From Litorimonas taeanensis (GTDB lineage Bacteria; Pseudomonadota; Alphaproteobacteria; Caulobacterales; Maricaulaceae): a DNA stretch of 64,000 bases. The DNA is taken from NCBI RefSeq assembly GCF_003634015.1, contig NZ_RBII01000001.1, forward strand, positions 1,054,001 through 1,118,000. Direction: 5' to 3'. A program made the translations under genes and the position numbers. The notes beneath the pieces were generated by a model that made no database searches, was not told the origin of the DNA, and saw nothing but the letters and a program-made list of their open reading frames with translations. Each line of letters opens with the position of its first letter. Within the stretch, counting starts at the first letter, position 1. Shown here piece by piece: positions 48,991 through 60,024 of the stretch.

Positions 48991-50409
48991 TTAAGCCACG
49001 CCCAAATTATTGGCTAAATCCGCCGCCCAATAAGTTATATCCCCTGCACCAAGACAGACAATCAAGTCGCCTTCTTCTAGATTGGGTTTCAAATCTTTTG
49101 CAAGAGTCTGCTTACTGGTCAGTTCGACATTTTTATGGCCATGCGACATCAGGCTTTTTGCCAAAGATGGCCCGCTTATGCCCTCTAATGGCTCTTCCCC
49201 TGCGGCATAGACATCGGCGACATAGACATTATCAGCATCATTAAAACAGGTCGAAAATTCTTCAAAATGATGGGAAAGTCGTGAATAACGATGGGGCTGC
49301 ACGACGGCATGAACCTTGCCCTTGGCGACTTGCCGTGCGGCCTGAAGCACCGCTGAAATTTCAACAGGGTGATGTCCATAATCATCGATAATTGTCACGC
49401 CATTCCATTCACCCACTTTGGTGAAACGGCGTTTCACACCGCCAAAGCTCTCTAAGCCTTTGCGAACCTGAGCTTCGCTAAGGCCTAGCTCACGCGAGAC
49501 CGCAATCGCTGAGAGCATGTTTTGGGTATTATGTTTACCCGCCATAGGGAGGAACAAACCCTTCCAACTTTCTTCGTCTGAAAAGACAACATCAAACCGT
49601 GAACCCGTCGGTTCTAATTCTAAGTTCTCAGCACGCACATCCGCTTGAGGGTTGAAACCATACGTTATCACGCGGCGGTCCGTCACCTTACTGACCAAAG
49701 CCTGTACTTCGGGGTGATCAATACACAAAACGGAGAACCCATAAAAAGGAAGCGTTTCAACAAAGCTGTGAAAGGCCGCGCGAAGCACGTCAAACTCACC
49801 GTAATGTTCCATATGCTCAGGGTCGATATTTGTTACAATGGCAACTGTCGGAAGCAGTTTCAAAAAGGAGCCATCGCTCTCATCAGCTTCGACAACCATC
49901 CAATCGCCCAGACCCAATTTGGCATTAGAACCATAAGCATTGATGATACCGCCATTAATCACAGTCGGATCAATATCGCCGCCTTCTAGTAAGGCCGCAA
50001 TCATCGTGGTTGTTGTGGTTTTACCATGCGTTCCGCCCACAGCAATTGTCCATTTCAAACGCATGAGCTCGGCGAGCATTTCAGCGCGGCGCACAACAGG
50101 AATAGATTTAGACCTTGCCTCAACTAATTCGGGATTGTCTGCCTTGATGGCCGAAGACAAAACAATCGCTCCGGCGCCATCCACTTGGCCTTCTTTCTGG
50201 CCAATAAATATTTTTGCACCGAGCTTTAACAGCCGCTCTGTATTCGCGCTCTCACGCATATCAGATCCTTGGACTTGATAGCCAAGATTAAGCAAAACCT
50301 CGGCAATGCCGCTCATACCAATGCCGCCAATACCGACAAAATGAATGGGCCCCGTATCAAACGGAACTTTGGTCGCAAGCGCTTGGTTTTTAAGGTCAGG
50401 TCTAGCCAT
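48991..50409 (-). CDS. murC: UDP-N-acetylmuramate-L-alanine ligase
   Basis: A 472-residue Mur ligase that adds L-Ala. The nucleotide fold motif [14 protein letters not shown] is near the N-terminus. The P-loop [14 protein letters not shown], the [11 protein letters not shown] loop and the YGHHPVEI segment follow. The start at ATG 50409 is chosen to match family length; the frame remains open to 50559 but that part overlaps the end of murG and is foreign. Its ribosome binding site is weak. Confidence 0.97.
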   Translation of the reverse strand: MARPDLKNQALATKVPFDTGPIHFVGIGGIGMSGIAEVLLNLGYQVQGSDMRESANTERLLKLGAKIFIGQKEGQVDGAGAIVLSSAIKADNPELVEARSKSIPVVRRAEMLAELMRLKWTIAVGGTHGKTTTTTMIAALLEGGDIDPTVINGGIINAYGSNAKLGLGDWMVVEADESDGSFLKLLPTVAIVTNIDPEHMEHYGEFDVLRAAFHSFVETLPFYGFSVLCIDHPEVQALVSKVTDRRVITYGFNPQADVRAENLELEPTGSRFDVVFSDEESWKGLFLPMAGKHNTQNMLSAIAVSRELGLSEAQVRKGLESFGGVKRRFTKVGEWNGVTIIDDYGHHPVEISAVLQAARQVAKGKVHAVVQPHRYSRLSHHFEEFSTCFNDADNVYVADVYAAGEEPLEGISGPSLAKSLMSHGHKNVELTSKQTLAKDLKPNLEEGDLIVCLGAGDITYWAADLANNLGVA

Positions 50410-50440
50410 TATATTTTTATCTTTATTATTCTTAAGCCTG

Positions 50441-51532
50441 TCATTTGACGGCTGATTTAAGGGCGATGGCAGAGACCAACGCCGCGAGATCGGTTGCGGC
50501 ATGCGGGCGACCGGCTGTGCGGGCGGCGTCTGCTGCGGTTTGAAGCCAGTTCGAATCACTGAGGCGTTTCTCCAAAATAGTTTTTACGGCCTCCCTCGTA
50601 AACTCGGATTCAGGCAAAATATCGGCGGCCATAAGGCGTTCCAATGACCGTGCATTGACGGTTTGATGATCGTCCATCGCAATGGCAAGCGGCACTAATA
50701 AGCTTGGCTTTCCCATCGCGGCAATTTCAGACACAGAAGAGGCCCCGGCTCGGCCAATCACATAATGCGCAGCGGATAAATGCTTCTCTATATCCGAGAA
50801 GAAAGGCTCGCAAATTGCGGAAACGCCGGCGGCGGCATAAAGCCGTTTTGCGCTCTCTTGATATTCAGGCCGAGTTTGTTGAACCACTTGGAGACGTTCT
50901 CTGATGTCTTCTCGCAATACCGCAATGGCTTGGGGCACAACTTCGCTGACAATCCGCGCGCCAAGGCTGCCGCCAATAACAAGGATATTTATCTTATCCA
51001 ATGGCGGCGTGTAATGTTCTGGAACAGACGTCATAATCTGCTCTCGAAGCGGATTACCTATGACCTCATGGCTTGCCCCATCAGGCAGACGTTCAAGCGT
51101 TTTAAATCCAGAGGCCACACATTTGGCCTGTTTCGCGAAAACACGGTTCACTCGACCAAGGACGGCATTTTGTTCATGAAGAACAGTTGGTACACCAAGC
51201 GACTGCGCGGCCTTTATGGCTGGGAAAGCAGGATAGCCACCGAAACCAACAACAACATCAGGCTGCCAAGATTGAATAAAGGCCTTAGCCTGCCCTATAC
51301 CCTTACGAAGTTTAAATACGCCTCTTATGGCGGCGATAGGTTTACGAATTGACAGGCTGGCAGCCTCGACATCTAAAATCGGGTCAGCAGGGATTTTGCC
51401 TGTATGTTTACGGCCACGCGCATCGGTCATCATCGCGATGTCCCAACCTTTGGCCTTTAAAATTTCGGCAAGGGCTTGTGCGGGAAACATATGCCCGCCG
51501 GTTCCGCCTGCCGCCAAGAGGAGCTTTGGCAC
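50441..51532 (-). CDS. murG: UDP-GlcNAc transferase MurG (lipid II synthesis)
   Basis: A 363-residue peripheral membrane glycosyltransferase of the GT-B fold that turns lipid I into lipid II. Motifs are [14 protein letters not shown] at the N-terminus, [13 protein letters not shown], the [16 protein letters not shown] hinge and [25 protein letters not shown] for UDP-GlcNAc. It follows ftsW after three bases. Confidence 0.97.
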   Translation of the reverse strand: MPKLLLAAGGTGGHMFPAQALAEILKAKGWDIAMMTDARGRKHTGKIPADPILDVEAASLSIRKPIAAIRGVFKLRKGIGQAKAFIQSWQPDVVVGFGGYPAFPAIKAAQSLGVPTVLHEQNAVLGRVNRVFAKQAKCVASGFKTLERLPDGASHEVIGNPLREQIMTSVPEHYTPPLDKINILVIGGSLGARIVSEVVPQAIAVLREDIRERLQVVQQTRPEYQESAKRLYAAAGVSAICEPFFSDIEKHLSAAHYVIGRAGASSVSEIAAMGKPSLLVPLAIAMDDHQTVNARSLERLMAADILPESEFTREAVKTILEKRLSDSNWLQTAADAARTAGRPHAATDLAALVSAIALKSAVK

Positions 51533-51535
51533 AGC

Positions 51536-52687
51536 TTAATCTCCATATCCATAAGCGCCGGGGCGCTTGGCAGTGAACGCTAATATCAAACCTGCTGTAA
51601 AACAAAGAGACAGAAGCGAAGAGCCCCCCGAAGAAATAAAAGGTAATGTCATTCCTTTGGAGGGGGCCATATTCAAATTTACAAATAAATTAATGACCAT
51701 TTGCATGCCTATTAAAGTCGCCAACCCTGCGACAGCCAGTTGCGAAAAATAATCCGTTAAGCGCAGCGCGTTTCGGTAGGCGCGAATAACGAAGCTCGTC
51801 AATAAAAGGATAAGAACAACCGAGATTAAAAATCCAAACTCTTCCACAGTCACAGCAAAGATGAAATCTGTGTGTCCATCTGGCAGGCTATATTTCACAG
51901 CGCCTTCGCCAGGGCCGCGCCCAAACCATCCACCATTACCAATCGCCTCAAGCGCTTTATCTGTTTGAAAGCTATCACTAGAATCTGGGGACATAAAGGT
52001 TTCCACACGCGCTCGCACATGCGGCAGCGCCATATAAGCGATAGCTGAACTCAGCAATATACCGCCGATGAAAAACAACACCCAAGCCAAAGACAGCCCA
52101 GCGAAAAAGAAAACAGCAGCAAATCCAAGGGTCAAAAGAAAGGATTGTCCGAAGTCAGGCTGTGTAATCAGCAAAGCAATAAGCAAGGCATAGACAATAA
52201 GTACGATAACAATCGCGGGGACATTAGGGTCTTTTTTGCGAACGGAAAACATCCATGCAGCAAAGACGACGAATGCGGGTTTGGCGAATTCAGAGGGCTG
52301 TAGAGAAAACCCCAGAATGCGGAACCAGCGCTGCGCGCCTTTCACCTCATATCCAAAATACGGAAGAGACATCATTAAAAGGATTGAGCCAAACAGGCTG
52401 ACCACTCCGAGGCGTCTGGCCCATAACGGGCCAAGGAAAGACACAAAAATTGCGCCGCTCAAACCGACTATCGCAAAAATCAAATGTTTATAGAGAAAGA
52501 AAAACGGGTTGGCATATCCAAGGCGCGCGGCCGCAGCAGGGGATGCGGCCATAGATAAAATCAGCCCCGCGCCAATAAGGACAATTAATAAAACAAGCTG
52601 AGTTTGGTCGACGCTACGCCACCACTCCCCCACTAATGTGCGGCGTGAACGTGAAGCCAGATATCCCGGTTTCAGCAAAGCATTCAT
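51536..52687 (-). CDS. ftsW: Septal peptidoglycan polymerase FtsW
   Basis: A 383-residue SEDS-family membrane protein with about ten helices that polymerises lipid II at the septum with FtsI. Family segments are GAQRWFRILGFSLQPSEFAKPAFV, GNGGWFGRGPGEGAVKYSLPDGHTDFIFAV and TLPFISSGGSSLL. It overlaps murD by four bases. Confidence 0.97.
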   Translation of the reverse strand: MNALLKPGYLASRSRRTLVGEWWRSVDQTQLVLLIVLIGAGLILSMAASPAAAARLGYANPFFFLYKHLIFAIVGLSGAIFVSFLGPLWARRLGVVSLFGSILLMMSLPYFGYEVKGAQRWFRILGFSLQPSEFAKPAFVVFAAWMFSVRKKDPNVPAIVIVLIVYALLIALLITQPDFGQSFLLTLGFAAVFFFAGLSLAWVLFFIGGILLSSAIAYMALPHVRARVETFMSPDSSDSFQTDKALEAIGNGGWFGRGPGEGAVKYSLPDGHTDFIFAVTVEEFGFLISVVLILLLTSFVIRAYRNALRLTDYFSQLAVAGLATLIGMQMVINLFVNLNMAPSKGMTLPFISSGGSSLLSLCFTAGLILAFTAKRPGAYGYGD

Positions 52688-54138
52688 GACGCAATCGCGT
52701 TTTTGGCGGCGCGCCGTTTCGCCTTCATCTCTGAGTCAAACAGATCGATAACTTTTTGCGCACAGTCACGAAAAGCATCACCGCGAATTTCGAAATTCGC
52801 AAATTGGTCAAAACTAGCACAGGCTGGCGAGAGTAAAACAATCGGATTATGCGCGCCAGATTCAAGCGCGTCGCGTGTTGCACATAGAACAGCCATTCTC
52901 AACTCGCCTGACAATTTATAAGGTGTATCAGATTTTGATAAAGTGCGCGCAAAAGGCTTTGCCGCTTCGCCAATCAAATAGGCTTTTTGTATATTTTTAA
53001 ACAAAGGCTTGAGTGGTTCTATCCCGCCCTCTTTCGCAACGCCGCCCGCAATCCAATAGATTTCATCATAGCTATTCAGCGCTTGTTTCGCAGCATCGGC
53101 ATTCGTCGCCTTACTGTCATTAACAAAACGAACCTTTCCGGCTTTGCCAATGGTTTCCATACGATGCGATAATCCCGGAAAGGATAATATCGCCTTGCCA
53201 ATGTCTCGGGGGTTTAATCCCAATGATTGAACCGCCGCAAAAGCCGCTGCAGCATTTTGCCAATTATGCTGCCCCTCTAACGCTTTGGCTTTACTGAGGT
53301 TGCAAACCTCTTCGACGCGCTTACCCAGCGTAGAAAAGAGCTTTCCTCCCAATACAAAAACGCCCGAACCAATAGAACGTTTGGCCGATATCGGTATCGT
53401 CACCGCTTTTTTCTCGGCCTTCATTTCGCAAAGCAGGTCTTGACCATTTTCATCATCTGTACCGATAATGGCAGCGTCTTCTTTTAGCTGATTAAGAAAC
53501 ACGCGGTTCTTGGCTTGTGCATAGCCTTCCATATCGCCGTGGCGATCCAAATGGTCTGGACTGAGATTAAGATAAACCGCAGCATTCGCGCGAAGCGAAT
53601 AAGTCCGTTCAAGTTGATAAGAGGAAAGCTCTACGACAAAATAAGAGCCTGAGTGCATCCGGTCGAGGTCTAAAACCCCGCGCCCAATATTGCCTCCAAT
53701 CTGTGCGTCTTTTCCGCAGCTATTTAAGATATGCCCTATCAGAGCCGTCGTTGTAGATTTTCCATTCGTCCCCGTTATCGCAATGATTTTTGGACGGTTC
53801 TCTTCAGGAACTGCGGCAACCTCACGCGCGAAAATCTCAATATCACAAATGATAGGCACATCGGCCTGCGTTGCGAGCGCCGCTGACCAATGCGGTTCTG
53901 GCAAGATATGCGGCACGCCGGGGCTAAGGACGAGCGCGTCAATTTGGCTCCAATCAGATTGGCTAATATCGGCGATATCAACACCTTGAGACTCAGCGCT
54001 CTGCCGCGCTTCCTCACGGTCATCCCACGCCAGCACAGTCGCTCCGCCAGCTTGCAAGGATAAAGCAGCCGTAATCCCGCTCCGGCCAAGGCCGAAGACC
54101 GCGAGGGTTTGTCCCGCAAATTGTGCTGCTTTAATCAT
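52684..54138 (-). CDS. murD: UDP-N-acetylmuramoylalanine-D-glutamate ligase
   Basis: A 484-residue Mur ligase that adds D-Glu. It has AVFGLGRSGITAALSL at the N-terminus, the P-loop AITGTNGKSTTTALIGH, the ELSSYQLERT loop and the FVNDSKATNADAAKQAL stretch characteristic of MurD. It is slightly longer than the E. coli enzyme. It lies 18 bases after mraY. Confidence 0.96.
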   Translation of the reverse strand: MIKAAQFAGQTLAVFGLGRSGITAALSLQAGGATVLAWDDREEARQSAESQGVDIADISQSDWSQIDALVLSPGVPHILPEPHWSAALATQADVPIICDIEIFAREVAAVPEENRPKIIAITGTNGKSTTTALIGHILNSCGKDAQIGGNIGRGVLDLDRMHSGSYFVVELSSYQLERTYSLRANAAVYLNLSPDHLDRHGDMEGYAQAKNRVFLNQLKEDAAIIGTDDENGQDLLCEMKAEKKAVTIPISAKRSIGSGVFVLGGKLFSTLGKRVEEVCNLSKAKALEGQHNWQNAAAAFAAVQSLGLNPRDIGKAILSFPGLSHRMETIGKAGKVRFVNDSKATNADAAKQALNSYDEIYWIAGGVAKEGGIEPLKPLFKNIQKAYLIGEAAKPFARTLSKSDTPYKLSGELRMAVLCATRDALESGAHNPIVLLSPACASFDQFANFEIRGDAFRDCAQKVIDLFDSEMKAKRRAAKNAIAS

Positions 54139-54156
54139 GACCGCTCTATCAGTCCC

Positions 54157-55251
54157 TTATCTAAGTTTCAGTGTCGAAAGCCCGATTAAGGCCAGAATTA
54201 TCGCGATAATCCAAAACCGGATAACAATCGTCGGCTCTGCCCAGCCTTTTTTCTCAAAATGGTGATGGATTGGCGCCATGCGGAAGACCCGCTTGCCCGT
54301 CAGCTTGAAACTCGCCACCTGAACGATGACTGAAACAGCCTCTAAAACAAACAATCCGCCAATAATGGCCAAAACAATTTCATGTTTTACAGCCACCGCG
54401 GTTGTTCCCAATGCGCCGCCAAGCGCCAAGGAACCAGTATCCCCCATAAAGACCATGGCTGGCGGGGCATTAAACCATAGAAACCCTAAGGAGGCCCCAA
54501 TGATAGCGCCAAGGAAAATAGTTATTTCCGCACTCCCCGGAACATAGGGCACGCCCAAATATCCAGAGAAAATCGCATTACCAACAAGATAAGCGATAAA
54601 GGCCAAGCTCATACAAGCAATCATAACAGGCACAATCGCCAAACCGTCTAGCCCATCCGTCAAATTGACAGAATTTGCAGACCCGACAATCACGAGACAA
54701 CCAAAGGGGATGAAAAACAGTCCCAAATTAATTGTGAAATTCTTAAGGAGCGGAATAGCTAGGCCTGTTTCAAAATTACCGTCTTGAGGAAAAACAGTCG
54801 TCAGGTACCATACCGCAATAGCCGCGATTAAGAACTCAAGCCCCAGTCTGATTTTGCTAGAGAACCCTTTATGCGATTGGCGCGACACTTTCAGATAGTC
54901 ATCATAAAATCCAATCGCGCCAAAACCCACAGTGACAAAAAAGACCGTCCATAAAAACGGGCTATGTAAATCACCCCAAAGCAAAGTGGAGACCACAACA
55001 GAGAGCAAAATCATCAGCCCGCCCATGGTCGGCGTACCGGCCTTAGCGACGATGTGGCTTTCTGGGCCATCCTCGCGGATTGGCTGCCCTTTACCTTGAC
55101 GGGCCCGCAGCGCATCAATCATGCGGCGGCCAAAAACAAAACAAATAATCAGCGACGTCATCAACGCACCGCCCACACGAAAGGTGATATAGTTAAAGAG
55201 GTTGAAGAGCTGAAAGTCTTCAGCCATCGGGCCAAATATCTCATATAACAT
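54157..55251 (-). CDS. mraY: Phospho-MurNAc-pentapeptide transferase
   Basis: A 364-residue membrane enzyme with ten helices that forms lipid I on undecaprenyl phosphate. Marks are the loop [24 protein letters not shown] (Asp pair for Mg), [13 protein letters not shown] and [15 protein letters not shown] with the HHH triad. It overlaps murF by 11 bases. Confidence 0.98.
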   Translation of the reverse strand: MLYEIFGPMAEDFQLFNLFNYITFRVGGALMTSLIICFVFGRRMIDALRARQGKGQPIREDGPESHIVAKAGTPTMGGLMILLSVVVSTLLWGDLHSPFLWTVFFVTVGFGAIGFYDDYLKVSRQSHKGFSSKIRLGLEFLIAAIAVWYLTTVFPQDGNFETGLAIPLLKNFTINLGLFFIPFGCLVIVGSANSVNLTDGLDGLAIVPVMIACMSLAFIAYLVGNAIFSGYLGVPYVPGSAEITIFLGAIIGASLGFLWFNAPPAMVFMGDTGSLALGGALGTTAVAVKHEIVLAIIGGLFVLEAVSVIVQVASFKLTGKRVFRMAPIHHHFEKKGWAEPTIVIRFWIIAIILALIGLSTLKLR

Positions 55252-56605
55252 GGGCGAACTCCTGCTTTAGCCGGCGCGTTAGTGCCCCTAACCCAGTGGC
55301 ATTTGATCCTTTGATCATGACGACATCGCCGTCTTCTATCTCTGACAACAAAGCGTCATAGGCTTCGTCGGCGTTGTGCACCCATGCACCCCGCAAAGGC
55401 CGAGGTAAAGCCCCTCGTAAAGCCCGCATACACTCGCCCGTTACAATAACGCGCGATACGCCTGCGGCGGCAATTGGTTCTGACAATTCGGCATGAAGTG
55501 AAATCTCATCCGCGCCTAATTCATACATATCACCCAAAACAGCCAAACGACGCCCTGAACGATGCGACAAGGCAGATAATGCCGCGCGCATAGAGGTTGG
55601 ATTGGCGTTATAGCTCTCATCAACCAAAGTTATGGCCTTGCCTTCAATCTGTAAGCGCGTCACGTCTCCCCGCCCCGGAGAAGCCGAAATACCGCCTAAA
55701 GCCTTGGCCGCTTTGTTTAAATCCAGCCCGCACGCCATAGCTACCGCCATACACGCCGCCGCATTAGAGACCCAATGCGCCCCTGCTACAGGCAGCGTTA
55801 CCGTGACAATCTCATCTAGTATATCAAGTTTTACCTCTATCTCGGCTTCGCCTAATCTTGAGTCTAAAATCACAACATCATTCGACTCGTCATGACCAAA
55901 TGTCATAACATCCAAATCGCCTGCCTTGGCCTGAATGCGCCGCGTATAGGGGTTGTCCCCATTCAATATTAAAATTCCTGTCTCGCCCAAACCGTCAATC
56001 ATTTCAGCTTTCGCATCCGCAATCGCTTCGACGTTTTTAAAATGCGCTAAATGCGCAGGCGCGACGGTCGTAATAAGGCCGATATGCGGCCGCACTAATT
56101 GTGACAACGCGCTAATTTCGCCGGCATTGTTCATTCCCATTTCAAAAACGCCGAACTCAGTCTGCTTTGGCATAGCGGCCAAAGTCAGCGGCACGCCCCA
56201 ATGGTTATTGAAAGACCTTTGCGACCAATGCACATCACCAAATGCAGCAAACATAACCGCCAAGGCATCTTTTACACTCGTCTTACCGACGCTGCCCGTC
56301 ACAGCGATACGGCGCGCATCGGAGCGAGACGCTGCCGCCTTTGCGAGGGCCTCCAACGCCCCCAATGTCTCTTGAACATGAATATGGGGGGTGCTCTCTA
56401 GCGCTCTATCGCTCAACGATCCCGCCGCGCCTGCCTTCATGGCTTGGGGAATAAAATCATGACCATCGCGTACATCTTTCAGCGGCACAAATAATGCGCC
56501 TGGCTGCAATGACCGCGTATCAATAGACAGACTGTCCACGGCAAAGTCGGTGCTTGCCTCTCCGCCCGTGGCCTCCGCTATTTCTTTCGCTGTCCAGAGG
56601 CTCAT
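55241..56605 (-). CDS. murF: UDP-MurNAc-tripeptide D-Ala-D-Ala ligase
   Basis: A 454-residue Mur ligase that adds D-Ala-D-Ala to complete the pentapeptide. The P-loop [15 protein letters not shown], the [29 protein letters not shown] segment and [17 protein letters not shown] are diagnostic. It overlaps murE by four bases and mraY by 11. Confidence 0.97.
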   Translation of the reverse strand: MSLWTAKEIAEATGGEASTDFAVDSLSIDTRSLQPGALFVPLKDVRDGHDFIPQAMKAGAAGSLSDRALESTPHIHVQETLGALEALAKAAASRSDARRIAVTGSVGKTSVKDALAVMFAAFGDVHWSQRSFNNHWGVPLTLAAMPKQTEFGVFEMGMNNAGEISALSQLVRPHIGLITTVAPAHLAHFKNVEAIADAKAEMIDGLGETGILILNGDNPYTRRIQAKAGDLDVMTFGHDESNDVVILDSRLGEAEIEVKLDILDEIVTVTLPVAGAHWVSNAAACMAVAMACGLDLNKAAKALGGISASPGRGDVTRLQIEGKAITLVDESYNANPTSMRAALSALSHRSGRRLAVLGDMYELGADEISLHAELSEPIAAAGVSRVIVTGECMRALRGALPRPLRGAWVHNADEAYDALLSEIEDGDVVMIKGSNATGLGALTRRLKQEFAHVI

Positions 56606-58032
56606 TTTGAAACCTCTGCTAAGATCTCACGCGCCACTTCGACATCTGAAAAAGGAATAACTCTCGTCCCAATAATCTGTCCGCTTTCATGCCCTTTCCC
56701 CGCAATAACAAGGCAATCATCTGCGCTCAATTTTTCAATCCCTGCACGGATAGCGGTTTCGCGATCCCCGATGTTTTCAGCTTTCGGGCACCCAACCATT
56801 ACAGCGCGGCGAATAGCTTCGGCATCTTCAGTACGCGGGTTATCATCCGTCACGATAACATGATCGGCATATTTTGCGGCAACAGCCCCCATTTTAGGGC
56901 GCTTATCCGGATCGCGGTCACCGCCACAACCAAAGACAATCACGATTTTGCCACGTGTATGCGGACGGACAGAGCGCAGTAATTTATTCAAACCATCTTC
57001 GGTATGGGCGAAGTCAATAAAGACAGGCGCGCCGTGCTGCGTTTGTCCCGCGCGTTCCAATCGGCCCGCAACGCCCGTCAACGCCTCTAACCCTTTTAAA
57101 CCATCATCTAAACTCACACCCGTTTGCAAGGCGAGGCCCAAGGCTGCCACAGCGTTTAAGGATTGAAATTCACCCGCCAAAGGTAAATTCACCTGATGCC
57201 GTTTCCCATCTATGACAAGTGTCATATCCTGAGACGCAGCATGCGGCATCAGCTCATCAATACGAATATCAGCCCCAGCCCAGCCAATGCTTGTCACGGC
57301 TTGGCCACGCTTTTCCGCTCGGGTCACAAGCTCGCGCCCATACTCATCATCAACCGTTAAAACCACAGGCGCCTGTTGAGGCGTAAGCTCTGTGAACAAA
57401 CGGGCTTTCGCTTCGAAATAATCAGCTTCATCCGTGTGGTAATCAAAATGGTCTTGGGTCAAATTCGAAAAACCTGAGGCCGCAATATCAACAGCGTCGA
57501 GGCGGTATTGCACCAAGCCATGCGAAGAGGCTTCCATCGCCACATGGGTTACCCCTTGCTCGGCCAAATTGTGAAGCGTTTTGTGCAAAGCGACGGCATC
57601 AGGCGTAGTGTGTGTCATGGGCGCATAGCCCTTATCCGACATAACGCCGAGCGTACCAAAACAGGCCGCGTTATATCCGGCATTGGCCCATATCTGGCGT
57701 AGAAACTCAACCGTTGAGCTCTTGCCATTCGTTCCCGTCATAGCGACCAGAGTCTGAGGCTGTTTTGGATAAAAGGCGCGCGCCAATTGACCATAACGTA
57801 AGCGAGGGTTTTCATCCGCAATAAGCGCCGTATCACCCGTTTCCGTATCGGGCAAAGTCAATATAGCGACTGCGCCCTTCTCTATGGCTTGGGGTATATA
57901 GTCCCGTCCATCGGCTATGGTGCCCGGCAAGGCGGCAAATATCATACCCGGCTGAACGGCGCGGCTGTCACAGGTCAAACCTGTCGCGCCTAAGCGTTTA
58001 ATGAGATCAACATCACGTTTTGCAGGTTTCAT
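56602..58032 (-). CDS. murE: UDP-MurNAc-L-Ala-D-Glu:meso-diaminopimelate ligase
   Basis: A 476-residue Mur ligase that adds the third peptide residue. The P-loop is AMTGTNGKSSTVEFLRQI, followed by ASSHGLVQYRLD and DFAHTEDGLNKLL. The amino-acid specificity loop reads DNPRTED, the DNPR form that selects meso-diaminopimelate rather than lysine. It overlaps ftsI and murF by four bases each. Confidence 0.97.
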   Translation of the reverse strand: MKPAKRDVDLIKRLGATGLTCDSRAVQPGMIFAALPGTIADGRDYIPQAIEKGAVAILTLPDTETGDTALIADENPRLRYGQLARAFYPKQPQTLVAMTGTNGKSSTVEFLRQIWANAGYNAACFGTLGVMSDKGYAPMTHTTPDAVALHKTLHNLAEQGVTHVAMEASSHGLVQYRLDAVDIAASGFSNLTQDHFDYHTDEADYFEAKARLFTELTPQQAPVVLTVDDEYGRELVTRAEKRGQAVTSIGWAGADIRIDELMPHAASQDMTLVIDGKRHQVNLPLAGEFQSLNAVAALGLALQTGVSLDDGLKGLEALTGVAGRLERAGQTQHGAPVFIDFAHTEDGLNKLLRSVRPHTRGKIVIVFGCGGDRDPDKRPKMGAVAAKYADHVIVTDDNPRTEDAEAIRRAVMVGCPKAENIGDRETAIRAGIEKLSADDCLVIAGKGHESGQIIGTRVIPFSDVEVAREILAEVSK

Positions 58033-59699
58033 CGTAAGGCCTCCTGCGTGGCCAGCGCAGTTTGCGGAATGTCTCTCGCCCCCTCCAACATAGGGCCGAT
58101 GCGCTCAATAATTGCCCCCGCAGTCGGCGCAGCATTCCAGCCCGCTGTCGCGTAATTATAGGTTTCGGGTAAACCCTGTGGTTCGTCAAAAGTCACCGTC
58201 AAAACATATCGCGGGTCAGAATGCGGGAAAGCCGCAACAAAGCTCGTGACCAAACGCTTTTGATCATACCCACCGTTAGACGGTTTTTCAGCTGTACCCG
58301 TTTTCCCCATCACGCCAAAGCCCGCAATGTCAGCTTTTCGCCCTGTGCCTTCGGTTACAACCGCGCGCATCATATGGCGCATATCCTCTGATACATCAGA
58401 TCGAAATACGCGCCGGGTCATTTCGGGATTGGCGGCGCTGCGTTTCAGAACAGTCGGCGTAACATAGATACCGTCATTTAGCATCGCGCCCGTTGCCACA
58501 GCCAAAGCTAGCGGCGTTACCGAAATACCATGACCATAAGAAATCGTAACCGTCGCCATTTCGCCCCAATTATCTTGGGTTTGCGGATGGGCGCTCTCGG
58601 CCAGCTCATAGGGCACGCGATCCAAAAGCCCTAAATTTCTAAGGTGAAACTGTTGACGCTCCGCGCCAATTCTTTGGGCGATCATAGCCGTGCCGCGATT
58701 TGAACTCTCGCCAAGGACTCCGCGCATTTGCAATGGCACATCAGACGGATGGTCGTCTCGAATCCACTTACCCAAAACATTATATGGTTTTTGCACAGGG
58801 AAATATTCTTTCTGATCGGCGACACCGTCTTCGAGCGCCATCGCCATCGTTAAAGGCTTAAAGACAGATCCCATTTCATAGGTCGACATTGCGGCATGAT
58901 TATAACCATTTTTCGGCGTAATTGCGCTGGGCGTGTTTGGATCGAAATCAGGCAAAGACACCAGCGCGATAATCTCGCCAGTTTTCATATCCAATAGCGT
59001 CGCGGCGCCAGATAAGGCTTTGAAATGCTGAATTTGCGACTCCATGACATCCGCCATGGCATATTGCGCCCGCATATCCAAAGACAGCGCCACGGGCGGC
59101 GCGCCTTCGGGGGTCAACCGATCGTTTAGCGCTTTTTCTACGCCTGACGCACCGTCAAGGCTCGCATAGGTAAACCCAACTAAATGGGCACCTAAGTCCC
59201 CGCGCGGATAAACCCGTTTGGATTCTTTTTGGAACTTCAACCCTGGTAAACCCAGCTCAAATACATCTTGCTTTTCCTTAGGCGTCAAACCCCTATCTAG
59301 CCGAATATATTGCTTACTTTTACGGCTCATTCTTTCTTCGAGAACATCGACATCCAATTCAGGGCGGATAGCCGCGAGCTTTTTCGCGGATTCTTTTGGA
59401 TTCCACACCTCGCTTGGCACCACATAAAGGGAGTCCACATTCAGGGTCGTCGCCAAGAGCTCGCCTCGCCTATCCAGAATATCCGCGCGAAATGCGGTCA
59501 CGGCTTCTGGCGCTATTCGCGCCTCAGAAGCTGGAGCAAAAAGCGAAACTTCTGCAAGCCTCACAATAACAAGAGAAACGACAAATAAATAAGCCACCAC
59601 ACCAATACGGATACGAATACGGCCTTCGGAAACCGCGATGAACTCATCATCCTCGACCTGCATGGTGCGCGTTTTCAGCATAGAATACTTACTCATCAC
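58029..59699 (-). CDS. ftsI: Septal transpeptidase FtsI (PBP3)
   Basis: A 556-residue class B penicillin-binding protein. A membrane helix lies at about 32-52, then the pedestal domain. The transpeptidase domain has SVFK at 278-281 (nucleophile Ser278), SSN at 332-334 and KTG at 466-468. It cross-links septal peptidoglycan with FtsW. It overlaps ftsL by 11 bases and murE by four. Two adjacent ATG codons open the frame. Confidence 0.96.
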   Translation of the reverse strand: MMSKYSMLKTRTMQVEDDEFIAVSEGRIRIRIGVVAYLFVVSLVIVRLAEVSLFAPASEARIAPEAVTAFRADILDRRGELLATTLNVDSLYVVPSEVWNPKESAKKLAAIRPELDVDVLEERMSRKSKQYIRLDRGLTPKEKQDVFELGLPGLKFQKESKRVYPRGDLGAHLVGFTYASLDGASGVEKALNDRLTPEGAPPVALSLDMRAQYAMADVMESQIQHFKALSGAATLLDMKTGEIIALVSLPDFDPNTPSAITPKNGYNHAAMSTYEMGSVFKPLTMAMALEDGVADQKEYFPVQKPYNVLGKWIRDDHPSDVPLQMRGVLGESSNRGTAMIAQRIGAERQQFHLRNLGLLDRVPYELAESAHPQTQDNWGEMATVTISYGHGISVTPLALAVATGAMLNDGIYVTPTVLKRSAANPEMTRRVFRSDVSEDMRHMMRAVVTEGTGRKADIAGFGVMGKTGTAEKPSNGGYDQKRLVTSFVAAFPHSDPRYVLTVTFDEPQGLPETYNYATAGWNAAPTAGAIIERIGPMLEGARDIPQTALATQEALR

Positions 59700-60024
59700 T
59701 TGCCCCTTCTCTTAGGGGGAAGCGCTCAGCAATTTGGTCGAGCGTGATAGTGTTGCTGGCTTTAATCGGGGCGGTGCCAAGCTGCGCTTTAGAGAGAGCC
59801 GCCAAACGCTCTGGGCTTTGGCTATAGGCAATCTCTGCCTCTAAAACAGCAATAGCAGCCTTTTCTTTCTCTATGGCGCGTTCAATTTTAACAACATTTT
59901 TATGTGCCGTCTGCGCGCGTGTTTTCACATAAAACAGAGCAATTGTCAGCGAGACGCCAATAACAAATAAGACAAAAGCCGAGAGGCGTTTGCTCGCAGA
60001 AGGATCGTGGGCATAAGCACTCAT
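59689..60024 (-). CDS. ftsL: Cell division protein FtsL
   Basis: A 111-residue bitopic protein: a short cytoplasmic N-terminus, one helix (about 15-33, LSAFVLFVIGVSLTIALFY), then a periplasmic leucine-zipper-like coiled coil (VVKIERAIEKEKAAIAVLEAEIAY) and the region AQSPERLAALSKAQLG-like typical of alphaproteobacterial FtsL. The position between rsmH and ftsI supports the call. Confidence 0.88.
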   Translation of the reverse strand: MSAYAHDPSASKRLSAFVLFVIGVSLTIALFYVKTRAQTAHKNVVKIERAIEKEKAAIAVLEAEIAYSQSPERLAALSKAQLGTAPIKASNTITLDQIAERFPLREGASDE